The translations under genes were made by a program, and so were the position numbers. Below, in pieces: positions 46,295 through 56,866 of a stretch of DNA of 64,000 nt. The DNA comes from Cricetomys ansorgei (Eukaryota > Chordata > Mammalia > Rodentia > Nesomyidae). The DNA is taken from positions 5,219,001-5,283,000 of the forward strand of contig JAMJFZ010000818.1 of NCBI GenBank assembly GCA_026225945.1, written 5' to 3'. The notes beneath the pieces were generated by a model that made no database searches, was not told where the DNA came from, and saw only the letters and a list, made by a program, of their open reading frames with translations. Position 1 is the first letter of the stretch; the number at the start of each line of letters is the position of its first letter.

Positions 46295-46820
46295 TTCACT
46301 GGTGTGTGTGTATGTGTGTGTGCGCATGCATGTGTGTGTATGTGCGTGTGTGTGTGCATGCATGTGTGTATATGTGTATGTGTGTACGTGTGTGTATGTG
46401 TGTGTATATGTGTGTACGTGTGTATATGTATGTGTGTGTATGTATGTGTGTTTGTATGTGCGTGTGTATGTATGTGTGTGTATCTGTATGTATGTGTATG
46501 TATGTGTGTGTATGTGTGTGTATGTGTGTGTAGGTGTGTGTGTATGTGTGTATATATTTGTGTATATGTATGTGTGCGTATGTGTGTGTGTGTATGGGAG
46601 GCTAGAGGTCGATGTCTTCAATCCTCTTCTACCTTATGCTTTGAGACTATGTCTCTTACTCCCTTACTAAACCCAGAGTTTACTGATTCTTCGAGACCCG
46701 CCTGTCTCTGCTTCCTCGGTGCTGGGAACCCAAGGGTGTCCTGTGCACCTGACTTTTTTACATGGGCTCTGGGGTATCAGGTTTGCATGCATGCGCTTTA
46801 CTGACTGAACCATCTCCTTC
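46295..46820 (-). repeat. B3-family SINE with long TG/TATG microsatellite tail
   Basis: A TG-rich run of about 300 bp (46300-46600), then the reverse B3 body 'gaggctagaggtcgatgtct', 'cggtgctgggaacccaaggg', 'ctgaaccatctccttctg'. Confidence 0.85.
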
Positions 46821-47644
46821 TGTATAACGTTGGCCTTCCTGGGGCTGCTGCCTTGTTCTGGGGATCTATGTCTTTTGGGGAGGTGCCTACCATCAGGCAG
46901 GGTGCCGAGTGAGAAGCATTGAAGGTAGGTTTCCTAGGGGATCGAAGCTGGATGACATCTAGCTAGTGACACTGCTGTTTGGTCTCGGTCTGTGAGAGTG
47001 TCACCTCTATGGAGCAGCAGGCATCTGTCTGCCCCCGCTTCTGTGGACACATAGTTTTACAGTGTGGGCAGGAGTGGAAGGAAGCACAGAGAAGTGTGGA
47101 CAGCTTTGGTCCGGATATGAAGGGCAGAGTCTGCTGGAGCTCTGACTAGCTGTGGGGGCAGCCCCTGCTCTCAGCCAAAGCCTCAGTGGAAGTAGGCCAG
47201 CAGAATCCAACTGGGAAACGTCTGGGCTCTGAGGGTCAAGCTCCATCATAAACACTAGCCAGCTGCTTGTGACCATGGTATTTGTTTAAATAAAGTATGA
47301 AAATGAGTTCATTAGGCCCCATTAGCTGGAGGGAGCAGATGATCATAAATTGGAGGTCCTGGCAACCAGCTTTCAGCCATGGGATGTTGGCTCAGCTCCA
47401 CTGGTCTCCTCTCAAAAAACAGGAATAAAGATCATGGGCAGTTCAGGAGGAGTGTGGGAGTCCAGGAGGGGAGGCGGTGTGGATCTGGGACAGGCATCTT
47501 GGGATGCCTACCAAAGAGTCTTGGCCAGTTTCTAGAACATAGTACATGCCTTGTGGTTGGTTGGGCAGGTGAGACTGATTGTCTTTCACACTCTGAAGCC
47601 CCATTCCAGAACTAATGATGATTCAGTTCCCAGATTGGTCCCTG

Positions 47645-48070
47645 GGATCTGAGCTAGAAGGATGGCTTAGTCAGTAAAGTGCTTGCTGTACAAACATGAG
47701 GATCCGGGCTCAGTCCCCAGTATCAATGTAAAAACTGTGCTATCTGTTTATAATCCTAGTACTGGGGAAGTGGAGATAGGCAGAACCCAGGGGCTCCCTG
47801 GCCAGGCAGATTAGCCTGCTTGTTGGGTACCAGGTCAATGACAGGCCCTGTTTTAAAAACAAGGTGGGCAGTGCCCAAGGGAAGACAACGGAGGGTATCT
47901 CCTCACCTCCACACAAACATACATGCATCTGCACACACATGAACATATTTACATATACACACACGCACATGCCCCCATACCCACATCCATGCACACCCAC
48001 GTGCACATACATATGCACACATGTGCACACACATATGCACACATGTGCACACACATATACACATACCACA
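47645..48070 (+). repeat. B3-family SINE with CA-rich tail
   Basis: 'gagctagaaggatggcttag', 'atgaggatccgggctcagtc', 'ctgtttataatcctagtact'; CA-rich tail 47915-48065. Confidence 0.87.
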
Positions 48071-48799
48071 GAGCTCCTATTACACAGATGAAACATCATC
48101 CCTCTGCTACCATTTGTTCCTGCCCTATGTGTGACATACAGCATACTAACCCTCATCAGGTCTCAGCTGCCTACGGAGCCCATGTCTGTGCCCGCTCCCC
48201 CCACCATGGGTTTGCTTCCTTCCTCTCCAGGTTTGGGGGAGCCTCCTTAGTTACATGCTCTGTATCTGCTGTCTTGTACTGGGAAGCACACCCACAGCAG
48301 AGATGGGTTTTGATGCCTCTCCCCAGAGCAGCCATCTCTGGTCCTGGAGGGTGAGCGCCGTCCAGCACATGAGTGTTTGGAAGGCAGGGCCAGGTGGCAG
48401 GTGTATGAGCTTTATTCATAACTAAGGTTGAGCTCCAAGGCCCTGTGTGTGTGATTTGAAAATCGCTGTGAGGGCCTCTGGGCGACACAGCTGGTCACAG
48501 CATATCCCATCCCAAGCAGGTTCTGGGCTGGTTGCCAAGGCCACTGCAGAGAACTCCTAGCAGCGGTGACCCTTTGCAGTGGCAGCCTGGGATGTCCCTG
48601 CCTCATGAGCCAGTTTGAGAAAGTGTCTTCCAGACCGTGGTCTGTGCACAGCAGAGATCTGGGCAGGGGCTGTGACTGCGAAGAGACATGACATGGGCAG
48701 ACTCTCAGGCAAGGACGCAAGGTGGTTGAACCCAGGGGGGATACATGGACCGAGCTGCTGAGCAGTGCCCGGGAGGTGGCCAGAGCACACCACACACAT

Positions 48800-49075
48800 G
48801 CCTTTCTTTAACTTTGTGTGTGTTAATGTGTACGCAGATACACGTGCTCTGTGTGCATGTGGTAGTCAGAGGACAACCTAAAGGTTACTTTGGGAAAAGT
48901 CTCTCAGTGGCCTTGATCTTAAACTAGGCTGGCTGGCCAGAGGGTCCTAAGGATCTGTCTGTCTCTGTCTCCCCAGCACTGGTTGCAAGCGCATGCGCCA
49001 ACGCACCTGGCTTTGTGAGATGGGCTCTGGGAATTGACCTCATCACTGGCTGAGCCGTCTCCCCAGCGCCATGTG
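48800..49075 (-). repeat. B3-family SINE
   Basis: A TG-rich end at 48815-48870, 'tctctcagtggccttgatct', 'gcactggttgcaagcgcatg', 'ctgagccgtctccccagcgc'. Confidence 0.82.
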
Positions 49076-49814
49076 TGTTATTATTAAATACGTTATTTTT
49101 ACATTTTTAGTGCACACATACTGAAGTCATTTGGACACAGCGCTGCTGGGCATTTCTTTGGCCCCGGGCTTCAGGAAACCCACCGAGGGCTGTGGATGGG
49201 GGAGATGGGGCCCTTCTGTATAGAATGGGAATACAGTTTGTAGTTTACTCCCAGCGTGTGATGACACGGAGGTCGGAAAGTGGATAACGGGAGCACAGGG
49301 GCCTCCAGCCTCAGAGTCCTCACTGCCCAACTGGGGTAGAGGACCCGAGCAGTCACAGTGAGAAGCGGCTTGCCACAGTGCTTAGAAGCCTGGCACGGGG
49401 GTGGGGTGGGGTGGAGAGGTGTTCAGAGTGGCCACTGCTATTGTCCAGAAGGAGGGGCCCACAGCACAGTCCGATGGCAGCCACAGAACACCTACCTTAC
49501 CTCAGCATGGCGTGTCTGCACAGTTCTCAGACACAACCCGGGGGAGGAAGGCAAATTTCCTCCAGTATCTTTGGGGATATCAGAAGATCACTGCTGAGCA
49601 TTACGGAGGCCCTAGCTTCAACCCACGGTGCCACATGAAGGTTCAAAGCAAACGCTGAGAGTCCCGTGAAGGTGAGATGCTTCCCAAGCCCCCTGCCATC
49701 TGTGAAGGGGCAGCCATGAACAGTTTACCCTGAGCTCGACTCAGGGACCCAGGGGGCTGCAGACCCCTTTGAGCCTCAGGCTCTTCATCCCGGCGGCCTT
49801 TCCTTAGCTTTAGG

Positions 49815-50090
49815 TGTCACACTCAGGGAGTGGTGGGGCAGGGACAGAATCTGGGATTTGAAGCCAGGAGACCAGGGCCTTGTCCTGGCCTTGCAACTCT
49901 TAACAGAAGGCTGAGGGTGGTGATGTCATTGTAGTCACCGGTCTACTAGGAGTGCATTAGACATTGACCTGCACACAGTAGGTGTGCTTTCTGAATACAG
50001 GTTCTCCCAGCTTCAGTTTCTTTATTAGTTAAATGGCCAGAATACCAATACTTTCCACATCACTCTGAGAACTGAGCTAAATACAAGAGG
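49815..50090. repeat. MIR fragments in both orientations
   Basis: 49815-49905 resembles minus-strand MIR 5' half ('gggatttgaagccaggagac', then 'aactcttaac'). 49970-50090 resembles plus-strand MIR 3' parts ('cttcagtttctttattagtt', 'aactgagctaaatac'). Confidence 0.6.
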
Positions 50091-50348
50091 AAAGATATCA
50101 AAAAATGATGGTTTCTGGGTGCTCAACTCTTGGAGCATCTGAAGCATTTTCAGCATCTGAAGCAGAGGATAAACTGATGTCTGCACAAGGAGATAAGGCC
50201 CCCCACCCATCCTTAGGGTTATATGTCCATCACACAGCCAGGAAGACATGGCAGTTTCTCCCAGGAGACCTGGGTCTGCTCTTAGCAGCTTTGTTTGACA
50301 CGAAGGACCACACTTCTTGTTTTCCTTTCCAGAGGAAAGCCTCCTTAC

Positions 50349-50447
50349 CGATAATGATGCCATTTCTCTCCAGAGGCTCCTGCCAGCTGACCTTGAGAGA
50401 GGTGTCCAGAATCTCCGTGAAGCTCAGGTGCCCCACAGCTCCCGGTT
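50349..50447 (-). CDS. Sdk1: Sdk1 internal exon: N-terminal third of the second FN3 domain in the window
   Basis: The exon is short, 99 nt: two bases complete a Lys codon, 32 codons follow, then one base. It encodes P-G-A-V-G-H-L-S-F through V-S-W-Q-E-P to N-G-I-I-I. The B-strand core Trp (VSWQEP) and the P-x-x-x-N-G-I turn before the C strand are the standard FN3 layout. The acceptor is tttaattggtag and the donor ATCG|gtaagg (phase 1); the joined codon is Gly. The exon is 99 nt with both ends in phase 1, so skipping it would keep frame while removing strands A to C of the domain. I see nothing that shows such skipping occurs. The 8.2-kb intron that follows separates it from the rest of the domain. 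Confidence 0.92.
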
Positions 50448-50804
50448 CTACCAATTAAAAATAAAGATGTCTGTTAACACGAGAGCCTGGTACTCTTTGA
50501 TCAGACCTGTGTGGACAGCTTTAACTACAGAAAGGAAGCGGCGAGACAGGGCTAGCAGAGGCCTGCAGGAAAGAAACACCAGGAGGCACACAGCCAGGAC
50601 CAGGGCCGGTGCCAAGGGCATGCTCTCTGTTCTTGTGAATGTTACTTTGCCAGCTCTATGAGGAGACTCAGAGGAGAGGAAAGAGGCCACAGGATATTCA
50701 GGCACGGCTTCTGTCTTTCTCCCTGATCCAATCCAGTAGAATAATCTGCCTGGTTGGACCTGGAAATCAATTGCTTGGTAGACTATCATTTCATCAGATT
50801 CTTC

Positions 50805-50875
50805 CATTAAGGGGTTGGGGGTTGGTGACTCCATAGTAGAATACCTGCCTAGAATCCCCCAGTGAGAGGCTTGGC
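50805..50875 (+). repeat. Single 52-bp ID-derived unit
   Basis: 'gtagaatacctgcctagaat' followed by 'cccccagtgagaggct'. It has the diagnostic junction of the arrays, but as one copy. Confidence 0.75.
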
Positions 50876-51954
50876 TTTGTAATATACTTGAATTGAATCT
50901 TCTAGTGGAAGGAGCCAGGAGTTTAGCTTTTATGGTACCATGGACCCTGTGAAAACCAGAAATGGAGCCTATGGTCAACGACAGTGCCTGCTCACCTGAC
51001 TCAGAAGTCTAGTTTCTGAACACTGCTCTCCCAAGAGACATTTTGGGAGCAGGAGAAAGTCCCTGAAACAGGCCTGCACCATTTTGCCTAAGAGGAAAAG
51101 AAGGTGTTTGGAGAAGACAGTGCACTGCTCCCCACTCCTCCCAGATGAGGACCTGCTCTATCTAGGAGGGAAGCACCCTTCTCAAGAACACCTCACCATG
51201 AGCTCCCTTGCAAGCCTGCTGGGAACAGCTTCACCGAGGGCTCTTATTTGGCTTGCAGGAGAGGAGGGTCACAGGCTCTTTCCTGGCTCCCTCAGCATCT
51301 AGGCCCTCACTCCCTACTGGAACCATGACAAAGCCCCTAACACAACTTATGAATTTTAAAACAGGTGCAGCCTCAGAAGCCGCACTCACGGGGGTGAGAT
51401 CAGCGAAGTCTTCACAGAGGGGCTGAGACACGGACAAATGCCACTTCTCTTAGTGGAAGACGGTAAAAGAGGATGTCTGTCAGGACCATGTCATCCTCCA
51501 CCCACCCACCCCCAACCCCTCCCGCCCACAGAAAGACATCCTGACGGGCTTTTGAGGCCGCTTGTTCTGCGATCGATGTAGTGGCAGAGAAGGCGTTCTG
51601 CTTCTTTTATATTCCCAGTGCTTCTGCTTCCTGGATTCTCGCCCGAATGCACTGTCCTCTGACTCTGCTGATGTCTAGGTTTCCATTTCTATTCCTTCTC
51701 TCTGTACTGCAGCCCCCCTTCCCCACAGCATGGCTCCGGAGAGGACCCGCAGCTGGGGAAGCTTATGTCCACGACACAGCAGAGGGTTCCTATCCAGGGC
51801 CCAAGCCCAAACAACCCGCACCCCCAGAGCCAACTCTACCCCCACCCTTGATACCACCTTCATGAGGGTCCTGAATCCTCCTACATAGGACAAACCAGAC
51901 CCCCTGCCTATTAAAAGCAGTGGTTCGGCAGCAGGGGAGATGTCTCAGCCGAGG

Positions 51955-52070
51955 AGCTGAGTTCTTTATTTTATTATGTTTCTTTTCAGTTTTCCAACTT
52001 CACATATGTGTGTGGCTGCATGCATGGTTATCTGCATGTTTGCATGTGTGGGGCTATCATACACGAGCAC

Positions 52071-52108
<38 letters not shown>

Positions 52109-52360
52109 GCGCATGTACCTAGGGTTGATTTGGGAATCACCCTCAATTGCTCATCTATCCTATTCACTGAGCAGGCCTCTCAATCAAACCCAGAGCTTAC
52201 CCGCGTGGCTAGTCTCACTAACTGGATTGATTTGGAGAGCCTGTCTCTGCCTTCTGAGGTTGGAATCACAGCGTCTATACCCGCTCACATTTACATGGGT
52301 TTGAGGATTCCTACTCAGGCTCTCATACTTTCTTAGCAACTGCTTTAACTCCAGGTCCAG
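51955..52360 (-). repeat. B3-family SINE with TG microsatellite
   Basis: A TG run at 52072-52105, 'cactgagcaggcctctcaat', 'gaggttggaatcacagcgtc', 'tttgaggattcctactcagg'. Confidence 0.8.
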
Positions 52361-52369
52361 GATTCACTT

Positions 52370-52548
52370 TACAAAAGCTGGGTGTCCTGCAGTACATTTA
52401 TCATCCTGGCTCTGGGGAAGAGAGAGGTGGATCCCAGGGGGCTCACTGCTCAGCCAGCCTAGCCTAATGGGAGCTCCAGGTTCTTTAAGAGAACCTGAGA
52501 ACCTGTTTCAGAATGTAAGGCAAAGTGATTTGAGAAAGGTACTGGACT

Positions 52549-52600
<52 letters not shown>
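52370..52600 (+). repeat. B3-family SINE (5' part missing) with CA microsatellite
   Basis: 'agctgggtgtcctgcagtac', 'agagaggtggatcccagggg', 'gggagctccaggttctttaa'; CA run 52553-52592. Confidence 0.8.
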
Positions 52601-52849
52601 CATACCATATAGAGACAGTAAGTCTCAAAATAATATATAAATGTATTGTGGATCTCAAGTAGTTTTGTTAACTTTTTTTTGTTTGACATTATATCATGAC
52701 AATGTTCCCTCAATTTTTTGAGCTCTAATGTTTAGTTTTTAAATAACTACAAGATGTTTGTTGCATGACCAGTTCATTTCTCCACTGGTCCCTATTTGGG
52801 ACATCTAAAGCTCTCTGTTGGTCTTCATTATAAACAGCTATTTTTTTTT

Positions 52850-52950
52850 TAGAAGCAGTTTTGCTCTATATCCCAGGCTAACCTCAAAGCCACAGACCTC
52901 CTTCCTCAGCCTCCTGAGCACTGGACTAAATGACCACTGCTCAGCTAAAT
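52850..52950 (-). repeat. B1 SINE
   Basis: Reverse complement: 'gctctatatcccaggctaac', 'cctcagcctcctgagcactg'. Confidence 0.8.
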
Positions 52951-53432
52951 GACCTGTGCACTATCTTGGTATGTGCCTGTATTTATCCCCACAGGTATCT
53001 TCACCAGATAATGTGTCCCGAGACAGAGCGAGGGCCCCTGGGGACTGAGTAGTGGAGGAAACACAGAGTCAAAGTCAAGGGCAGAGGAAAGGCCTAATGC
53101 AGGGCCACAGCATCACAGAGAGAGTGGGTAGGGAGGCATGCGTGGGGAAGCAGAGAAGCGAGGGGACTAGAATTAAAGATCTGAATGACAGTCCAGCTCG
53201 GCGAGACTGGACACATTGCTGTCCCCAGAGCCCCTTCCTTAAACAAGGCCCCTCCCACACTCTGAGGGTCACCTGCCATTTTGCCATTCAGGGGTACACT
53301 GGGATACGGAGGGATGAGCCCTCTGCAAGTCCACTGAGCTATGAGGTTTCCTTGTGCCTTCTGCACTGTGACCCAGTACTGGGAACGACATGAATGCCCC
53401 CAGACAATGGACACAAAGAGGGGGATACTCAC

Positions 53433-53625
53433 TGTCCTCGTGGGTCCACACCAGCTGAGGTGTGCTTGGAGGCCCATCCCCTGGGGTGGTAAAACAGAGG
53501 GCTGACGTGAAGTAGGCTGTGAACTTCTTCAAGTTCGTTATGTACCCATGGTGGATTCCATGGAAATCGGGAGCAATAGTGACTACGGTGATAGTCTCAG
53601 GGGCATCTGCTGGCCATGCTAGAAG
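53433..53625 (-). CDS. Sdk1: Sdk1 internal exon: C-terminal half of the first FN3 domain in the window
   Basis: The exon has 193 nt: 64 codons plus one base of the next codon. The acceptor is strong (ctctttccctaccag). The first residues, [10 protein letters not shown], continue directly from the preceding exon's [14 protein letters not shown] includes the FN3 Tyr-corner pattern before the F strand. [12 protein letters not shown] is the F-G region, and P-Q-L-V-W-T-H-E-D ends the domain. The donor is ACA|gtgagt in phase 1, so the last A joins the next exon to make Lys. With its partner exon it makes a domain of about 103 residues, normal for FN3. The F-G loop and the T-H-E-D end fit the sidekick family. 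A pyrimidine-rich acceptor and consensus donor suggest constitutive splicing. Confidence 0.93.
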
Positions 53626-53739
53626 CTGGTAGGGAAAGAGTTAAAGAAAAGACTCCCTTTAAACTGCACAATTAGTATGTCTTTAAAGAGAGCATAGTTA
53701 CAATTCAGTAAGTCTATAAACTCCATATCATTTTTCCCC

Positions 53740-54445
53740 CCTTTTTCAGATTTGGGGATGGGTCCCAGAGCTTTACATGTGTTAGGCAAGCACTCTATCA
53801 CTGAGCCACACCCCCAGCTCCTCACTGGGGGATTCTAGGCAGGTGCTCTACCACTGAGCCACACCCAGCCCCTCACTGGGGGATTCTAGGCAGGTGCTCT
53901 ACCACTGAGCCACACCCCAGCCCCTCACTGGGGGATTCTAGGCAGGTGCTCTACCACTGAGCCACACCCCAGCCCCTCACTGGGGGGATTCTAGGCAGGT
54001 GCTCTACTACTGAGCCATACCCCTGTCCCTCACTAGGGGATTCTAGGCAGGCGATCTACCACTGAGCCACACCCCAGGCCCTCACTGGGGGATTCTAGGC
54101 AGGTGCTCTACTACTGAGCCACACCTCAGCCCCTCACTGGGGGATTCTAGGCGGGTGCTCTACTACTGAGCCACACTCCAGCCCCTCACTGGGGGATTCT
54201 AGGCAGGTGCTCTATTACTGAGCCATACCCCTGTCCCTCACTAGGGGATTCTAGGCAGGCGATCTACCACTGAGCCACACCCCAGCCCCTCACTGGGGGA
54301 TTCTAGGCGGGTGCTCTACTACTGAGCCACACTCCAGCCCCTCACTGGGGGATTCTAGGCAGGGGCTCTACCACTGAGCCACACTCCAGCCCCTCACTGG
54401 GGGATTCTAGGCAGGGGCTCTACCACTGAGCCATACCCCAGCTAT
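53740..54445 (-). repeat. ID-derived 52-bp tandem array, array 4 (about 12 units plus ID body)
   Basis: 'agcca' marks at 53804, 53857, 53908, 53960, 54013, 54065, 54117, 54169, 54221, 54273, 54325, 54377 and 54429. On the minus strand the units run to a more complete ID body (53805 to 53740: plus-strand text 'gttaggcaagcactctatca' and 'ggggatgggtcccagagctt') with an A-rich tail. The units at 54013 and 54221 share the same rare variants and are identical, 208 bp apart. Confidence 0.95.
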
Positions 54446-54550
54446 ATCCCTGCCTGCTTTTTATTTTTTAAAATAAGTAAATCTCAAGATGGGGTTTTAC
54501 TAAGTTTCCCAGACTGGCCTTGAACTTGTGGTTCAGCCTTCCAAGCAGCT
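54446..54550 (-). repeat. B1 SINE next to array 4
   Basis: Reverse complement: 'tctcaagatggggttttact', 'tttcccagactggccttgaa', 'gccttccaagcagctgagat'. On the minus strand B1 precedes the array, as at array 1. Confidence 0.8.
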
Positions 54551-54964
54551 GAGATGGCAAAGCCTGCTATAAATCCTTTTATATTTTATAACCTCACTCC
54601 AAAAATGTTGAATTTAAAATGTGTCTCATATGTCATTGTACATTCACACACATATATATTTATGAAACGCTGCTTAACTCTTACTACAGCAATGGCTACT
54701 CCCTTACACCTCTATCTTCTCTTAGGGTACTACTGGGTATGGCTTTTTTTTTAACAGTGAGGGGCAAAGATGACGTCTGCTAATTCAACTAATGAGTATG
54801 AGGAGATAAACACAAATATTCCCAGGTAGAAGTCTACACTGGCTGAAAAAGATTCTATAGGAACAATCTCAGTGATTTATAATTTATGTTATACTAGTTT
54901 CCTGCAATGGATTTGAGGGGATAAGTTAGAATTTCAAATAAAGGGCATTTACAGGGAACCGTGG

Positions 54965-55185
54965 ATGGAAGACAATTGGAGAGAGCTTGGCTAACATGCA
55001 GGAAGCCCTGGGTTTTATCCCATTACCACATAAAGCCAACATGGTAGCACATGCTTGTTATCCCAAGGGCTAGGGAAGTAGAAATGGGAGAATCAGGAGA
55101 TCAAGGTAATCTCAGCCACACAGTGAGTGAGTTTGAGGCCATCGTGATCTACATGAATCTCTGCCTTAAAAACAAAACAAGAAAT
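54965..55185 (+). repeat. ID-B1 composite SINE (B4 type)
   Basis: The ID part ('gagagcttggctaacatgca', 'gccctgggttttatcccatt') is followed by the B1 part ('gcacatgcttgttatcccaa', 'gtttgaggccatcgtgatct'), ending AAAACAAAACAA. Confidence 0.82.
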
Positions 55186-55429
55186 AGAATATATGCACCC
55201 CACCCCTCTCTCTGTGTGTACATATGTGTGTTCAGGAAAAGCTGCTTTCTTGCTTTGGGATTGCTGCAGATGCGTGTGAGTTTTAGTCTCTCAGCTTCAT
55301 GCATCTTCAGGACTGATTAGTTCTGAAAGCCAGCGGGTCGCAGAACACAGAGTGCATCTGTGCAGATCAAACTAACAAGCCAGCCATCAGATGCACGCAG
55401 TGTTCTCGCCACTCAGACCTGGCAGGAGA

Positions 55430-56010
55430 GTCAAGAGTGATGGAGTTTCAGGTTGATCAGTACAATTTCCCTTCAAAAAAGCGTCTGCCTTTAGATACCC
55501 CTGAGAAGAAGCAGAGGTGTGGCGTGATCCTAGCTGGGCCTGCCCTCATCACAGACAAACAGGCCTTTGAGGGAGCTGAACCCAAATGGAAAAGAAGAAT
55601 GAACCAAGTGCCAGGGAGTGACACCTTTTGAAGCTGAAAGCATTAGTGAGTCACCCCTCTCTGAAGGGGCTCCCCAAGACTCCTGCAGAAGAGGTTGGTG
55701 AACCTGTTCTGTGCACAATGAAGTCAGACTCCCACATCCAGCCAGAAGATGCTGATATGAAGGAAAGACACTATGCTTCTGGGCTGTGCACCCAAGCCCA
55801 TCTTATCCAGCAGACTCTGCTGGACCATTCTCTGGACTTCATTCTTAAAACAGAACTAACTGTGAAGCAGAGGGGAAAACAATCCCTTGATGGACAGGAA
55901 TCTCCCTCCCATGAATCCTCACCCTGTGTTCTGCCCAGAGGATCTCCTTCCAGGAAGAAGATGGTTGGTGTCCATGGTTGGACACAGGCTAACTCCAAAG
56001 AGCTCACATA
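55430..56010 (+). pseudogene. Possible pseudogene fragment, unidentified
   Basis: An open stretch from an ATG at 55437 to a stop at 55629 has a protein-like composition, rich in Lys, Glu and Pro with no low complexity (for example S-K-K-R-L-P-L-D-T-P-E-K-K-Q-R). A second open stretch in another frame runs from 55628 to 56011. A run of four T at 55626-55629 could be a one-base frameshift. The two frames could come from one processed transcript, but I see no poly(A) tail or target duplication and do not recognise the protein. Chance open frames remain quite possible. Confidence 0.3.
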
Positions 56011-56029
56011 GGTCTCCTCAGGGCTGTTT

Positions 56030-56050
56030 CAGTGTGTGTGAGGTGTGTAT

Positions 56051-56117
<67 letters not shown>

Positions 56118-56515
56118 TGTACATGTGCGTGTGGGTATGGTGCGTATGTGTGGTGAATGTGTGCACATGTGCACGCTAGTGTTCATATATGTGTGTGTCC
56201 ATGTGCATGCTAGTGCGCATGTATACAGCCCACGGCTGTCCCGTGCGTGTGGAGGCTAGAGGCCGACATCAGGTGTCTTCCTCAGTCACTTTCCATCTTA
56301 GTCTTTGAGACATGGTCTCTCCCTGAACTTGGAGCACACTGACTGGACTGGCCCACGGATCTCCCATCTCTGCTTCCCCCACGCACACTTGGGATTACAG
56401 GTGTGCACTGCCATGTGTGGATCTTTTAGTTTTATAGGTTCTTAGGGAACATGGAGTCCCTATGCTGCATGGTGAGCACTTTACTAACTGAGCCATTTCC
56501 CAGCCTTCCCTGAAG
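56030..56515 (-). repeat. B3-family SINE with TG microsatellite
   Basis: TG-rich run 56035-56130, 'gtggaggctagaggccgaca', 'ctccctgaacttggagcaca', 'gggattacaggtgtgcactg', 'ctgagccatttcccagcc'. Confidence 0.85.
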
Positions 56516-56750
56516 CCCCCTAATCTGCATAGCGCCTGTTCTCCTGGCTCCCCCCTATCCATCCAGCATTTGAATTTCTGACCTGGTGTAGCTTGTAAGG
56601 CTGTGGACTAATGTACCCCTACCAGGGTCAAGGCACTCTGTATTTGAAGCTCTGGGTTTTCAATGACATAGGAAGGGTGGGGTCCATTGTAAGACATGAT
56701 CAATGATACCCACGAGTGTCATCTGGGGGTCCCAAAACCAGGCCAGGTAC

Positions 56751-56866
56751 CTTGTATCCTTGGTTGATGCCATTGATGAACTGCTGGGGTGGCGGGTTCC
56801 ACAGGAAGTGCACGGTGGTGGAATTCACGGCTTCTGCCTGCACGTTCTGTGGGGGTGCAGTTGGCA
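56751..56866 (-). CDS. Sdk1: Sdk1 internal exon: N-terminal half of the first FN3 domain in the window
   Basis: The exon has 116 nt: two bases complete a Val codon begun upstream, then 38 codons follow. It runs from V-P-T-A-P-P-Q-N-V to I-N-Q-G-Y-K. The opening A-P-P-x-N-V is a typical FN3 A-strand start, and the Trp in F-L-W-N-P-P is the conserved B-strand core Trp. V-N-S-T-T carries an N-glycosylation sequon. The donor is AAG|gtacct (phase 0); the next exon continues with LLAW. The acceptor AG at 56868-56867 has a purine-rich run just before it (tatgggaacag) and only a short, distant pyrimidine stretch, so it looks weak. The boundary is set by frame and by the recalled sidekick sequence. 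Another AG lies 20 nt inside the exon, behind a better pyrimidine run. The translated region fits Sdk1; Sdk2 differs nearby. Confidence 0.9.

Larger units (their letters stand above)
42176..50348 (-). other. 8.2-kb Sdk1 intron
   Basis: It holds a TG run, a murid repeat carrying URR1, a B1, an A run, three or four B3 elements and a MIR cluster. Nothing is recognised in 42595-43695, 44795-45205, 45525-46290, 46825-47640, 48075-48795 and 49080-49810. Confidence 0.8.
50448..53432 (-). other. 3.0-kb Sdk1 intron
   Basis: It holds one 52-bp ID unit (about 50805-50875), two oppositely oriented B3 elements with TG and CA tails (51955-52600) and a B1 (52850-52950). Nothing is recognised in 50460-50800, 50880-51950 and 52955-53430. 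Confidence 0.8.
53626..56750 (-). other. 3.1-kb Sdk1 intron
   Basis: It holds ID array 4 with a B1, an ID-B1 element, a possible pseudogene fragment (55430-56010) and a TG-tailed B3. Nothing is recognised in 54555-54960 and 56520-56750. Confidence 0.8.

Noticed and set aside
46254..46804. Long open frames of 138-180 codons rich in Cys/Val or His/Thr, also at 26254-26666 and 11465-12058
   Set aside because: They are translations of TG/CA/TATG microsatellites, open on both strands at once, with no start context or conserved content.
47740..48354. Open frames of 138 and 143 codons on opposite strands
   Set aside because: They cover a B3 SINE and its CA-rich tail; the protein sequence is repeat-derived.
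6482..56866. Assignment to Sdk2 instead of Sdk1
   Set aside because: The loops AIGDEEEW, EEENEPDAQ and [11 protein letters not shown] match Sdk1 as I remember it and not the Sdk2 equivalents. The paralogues are close, so a database alignment would settle it.
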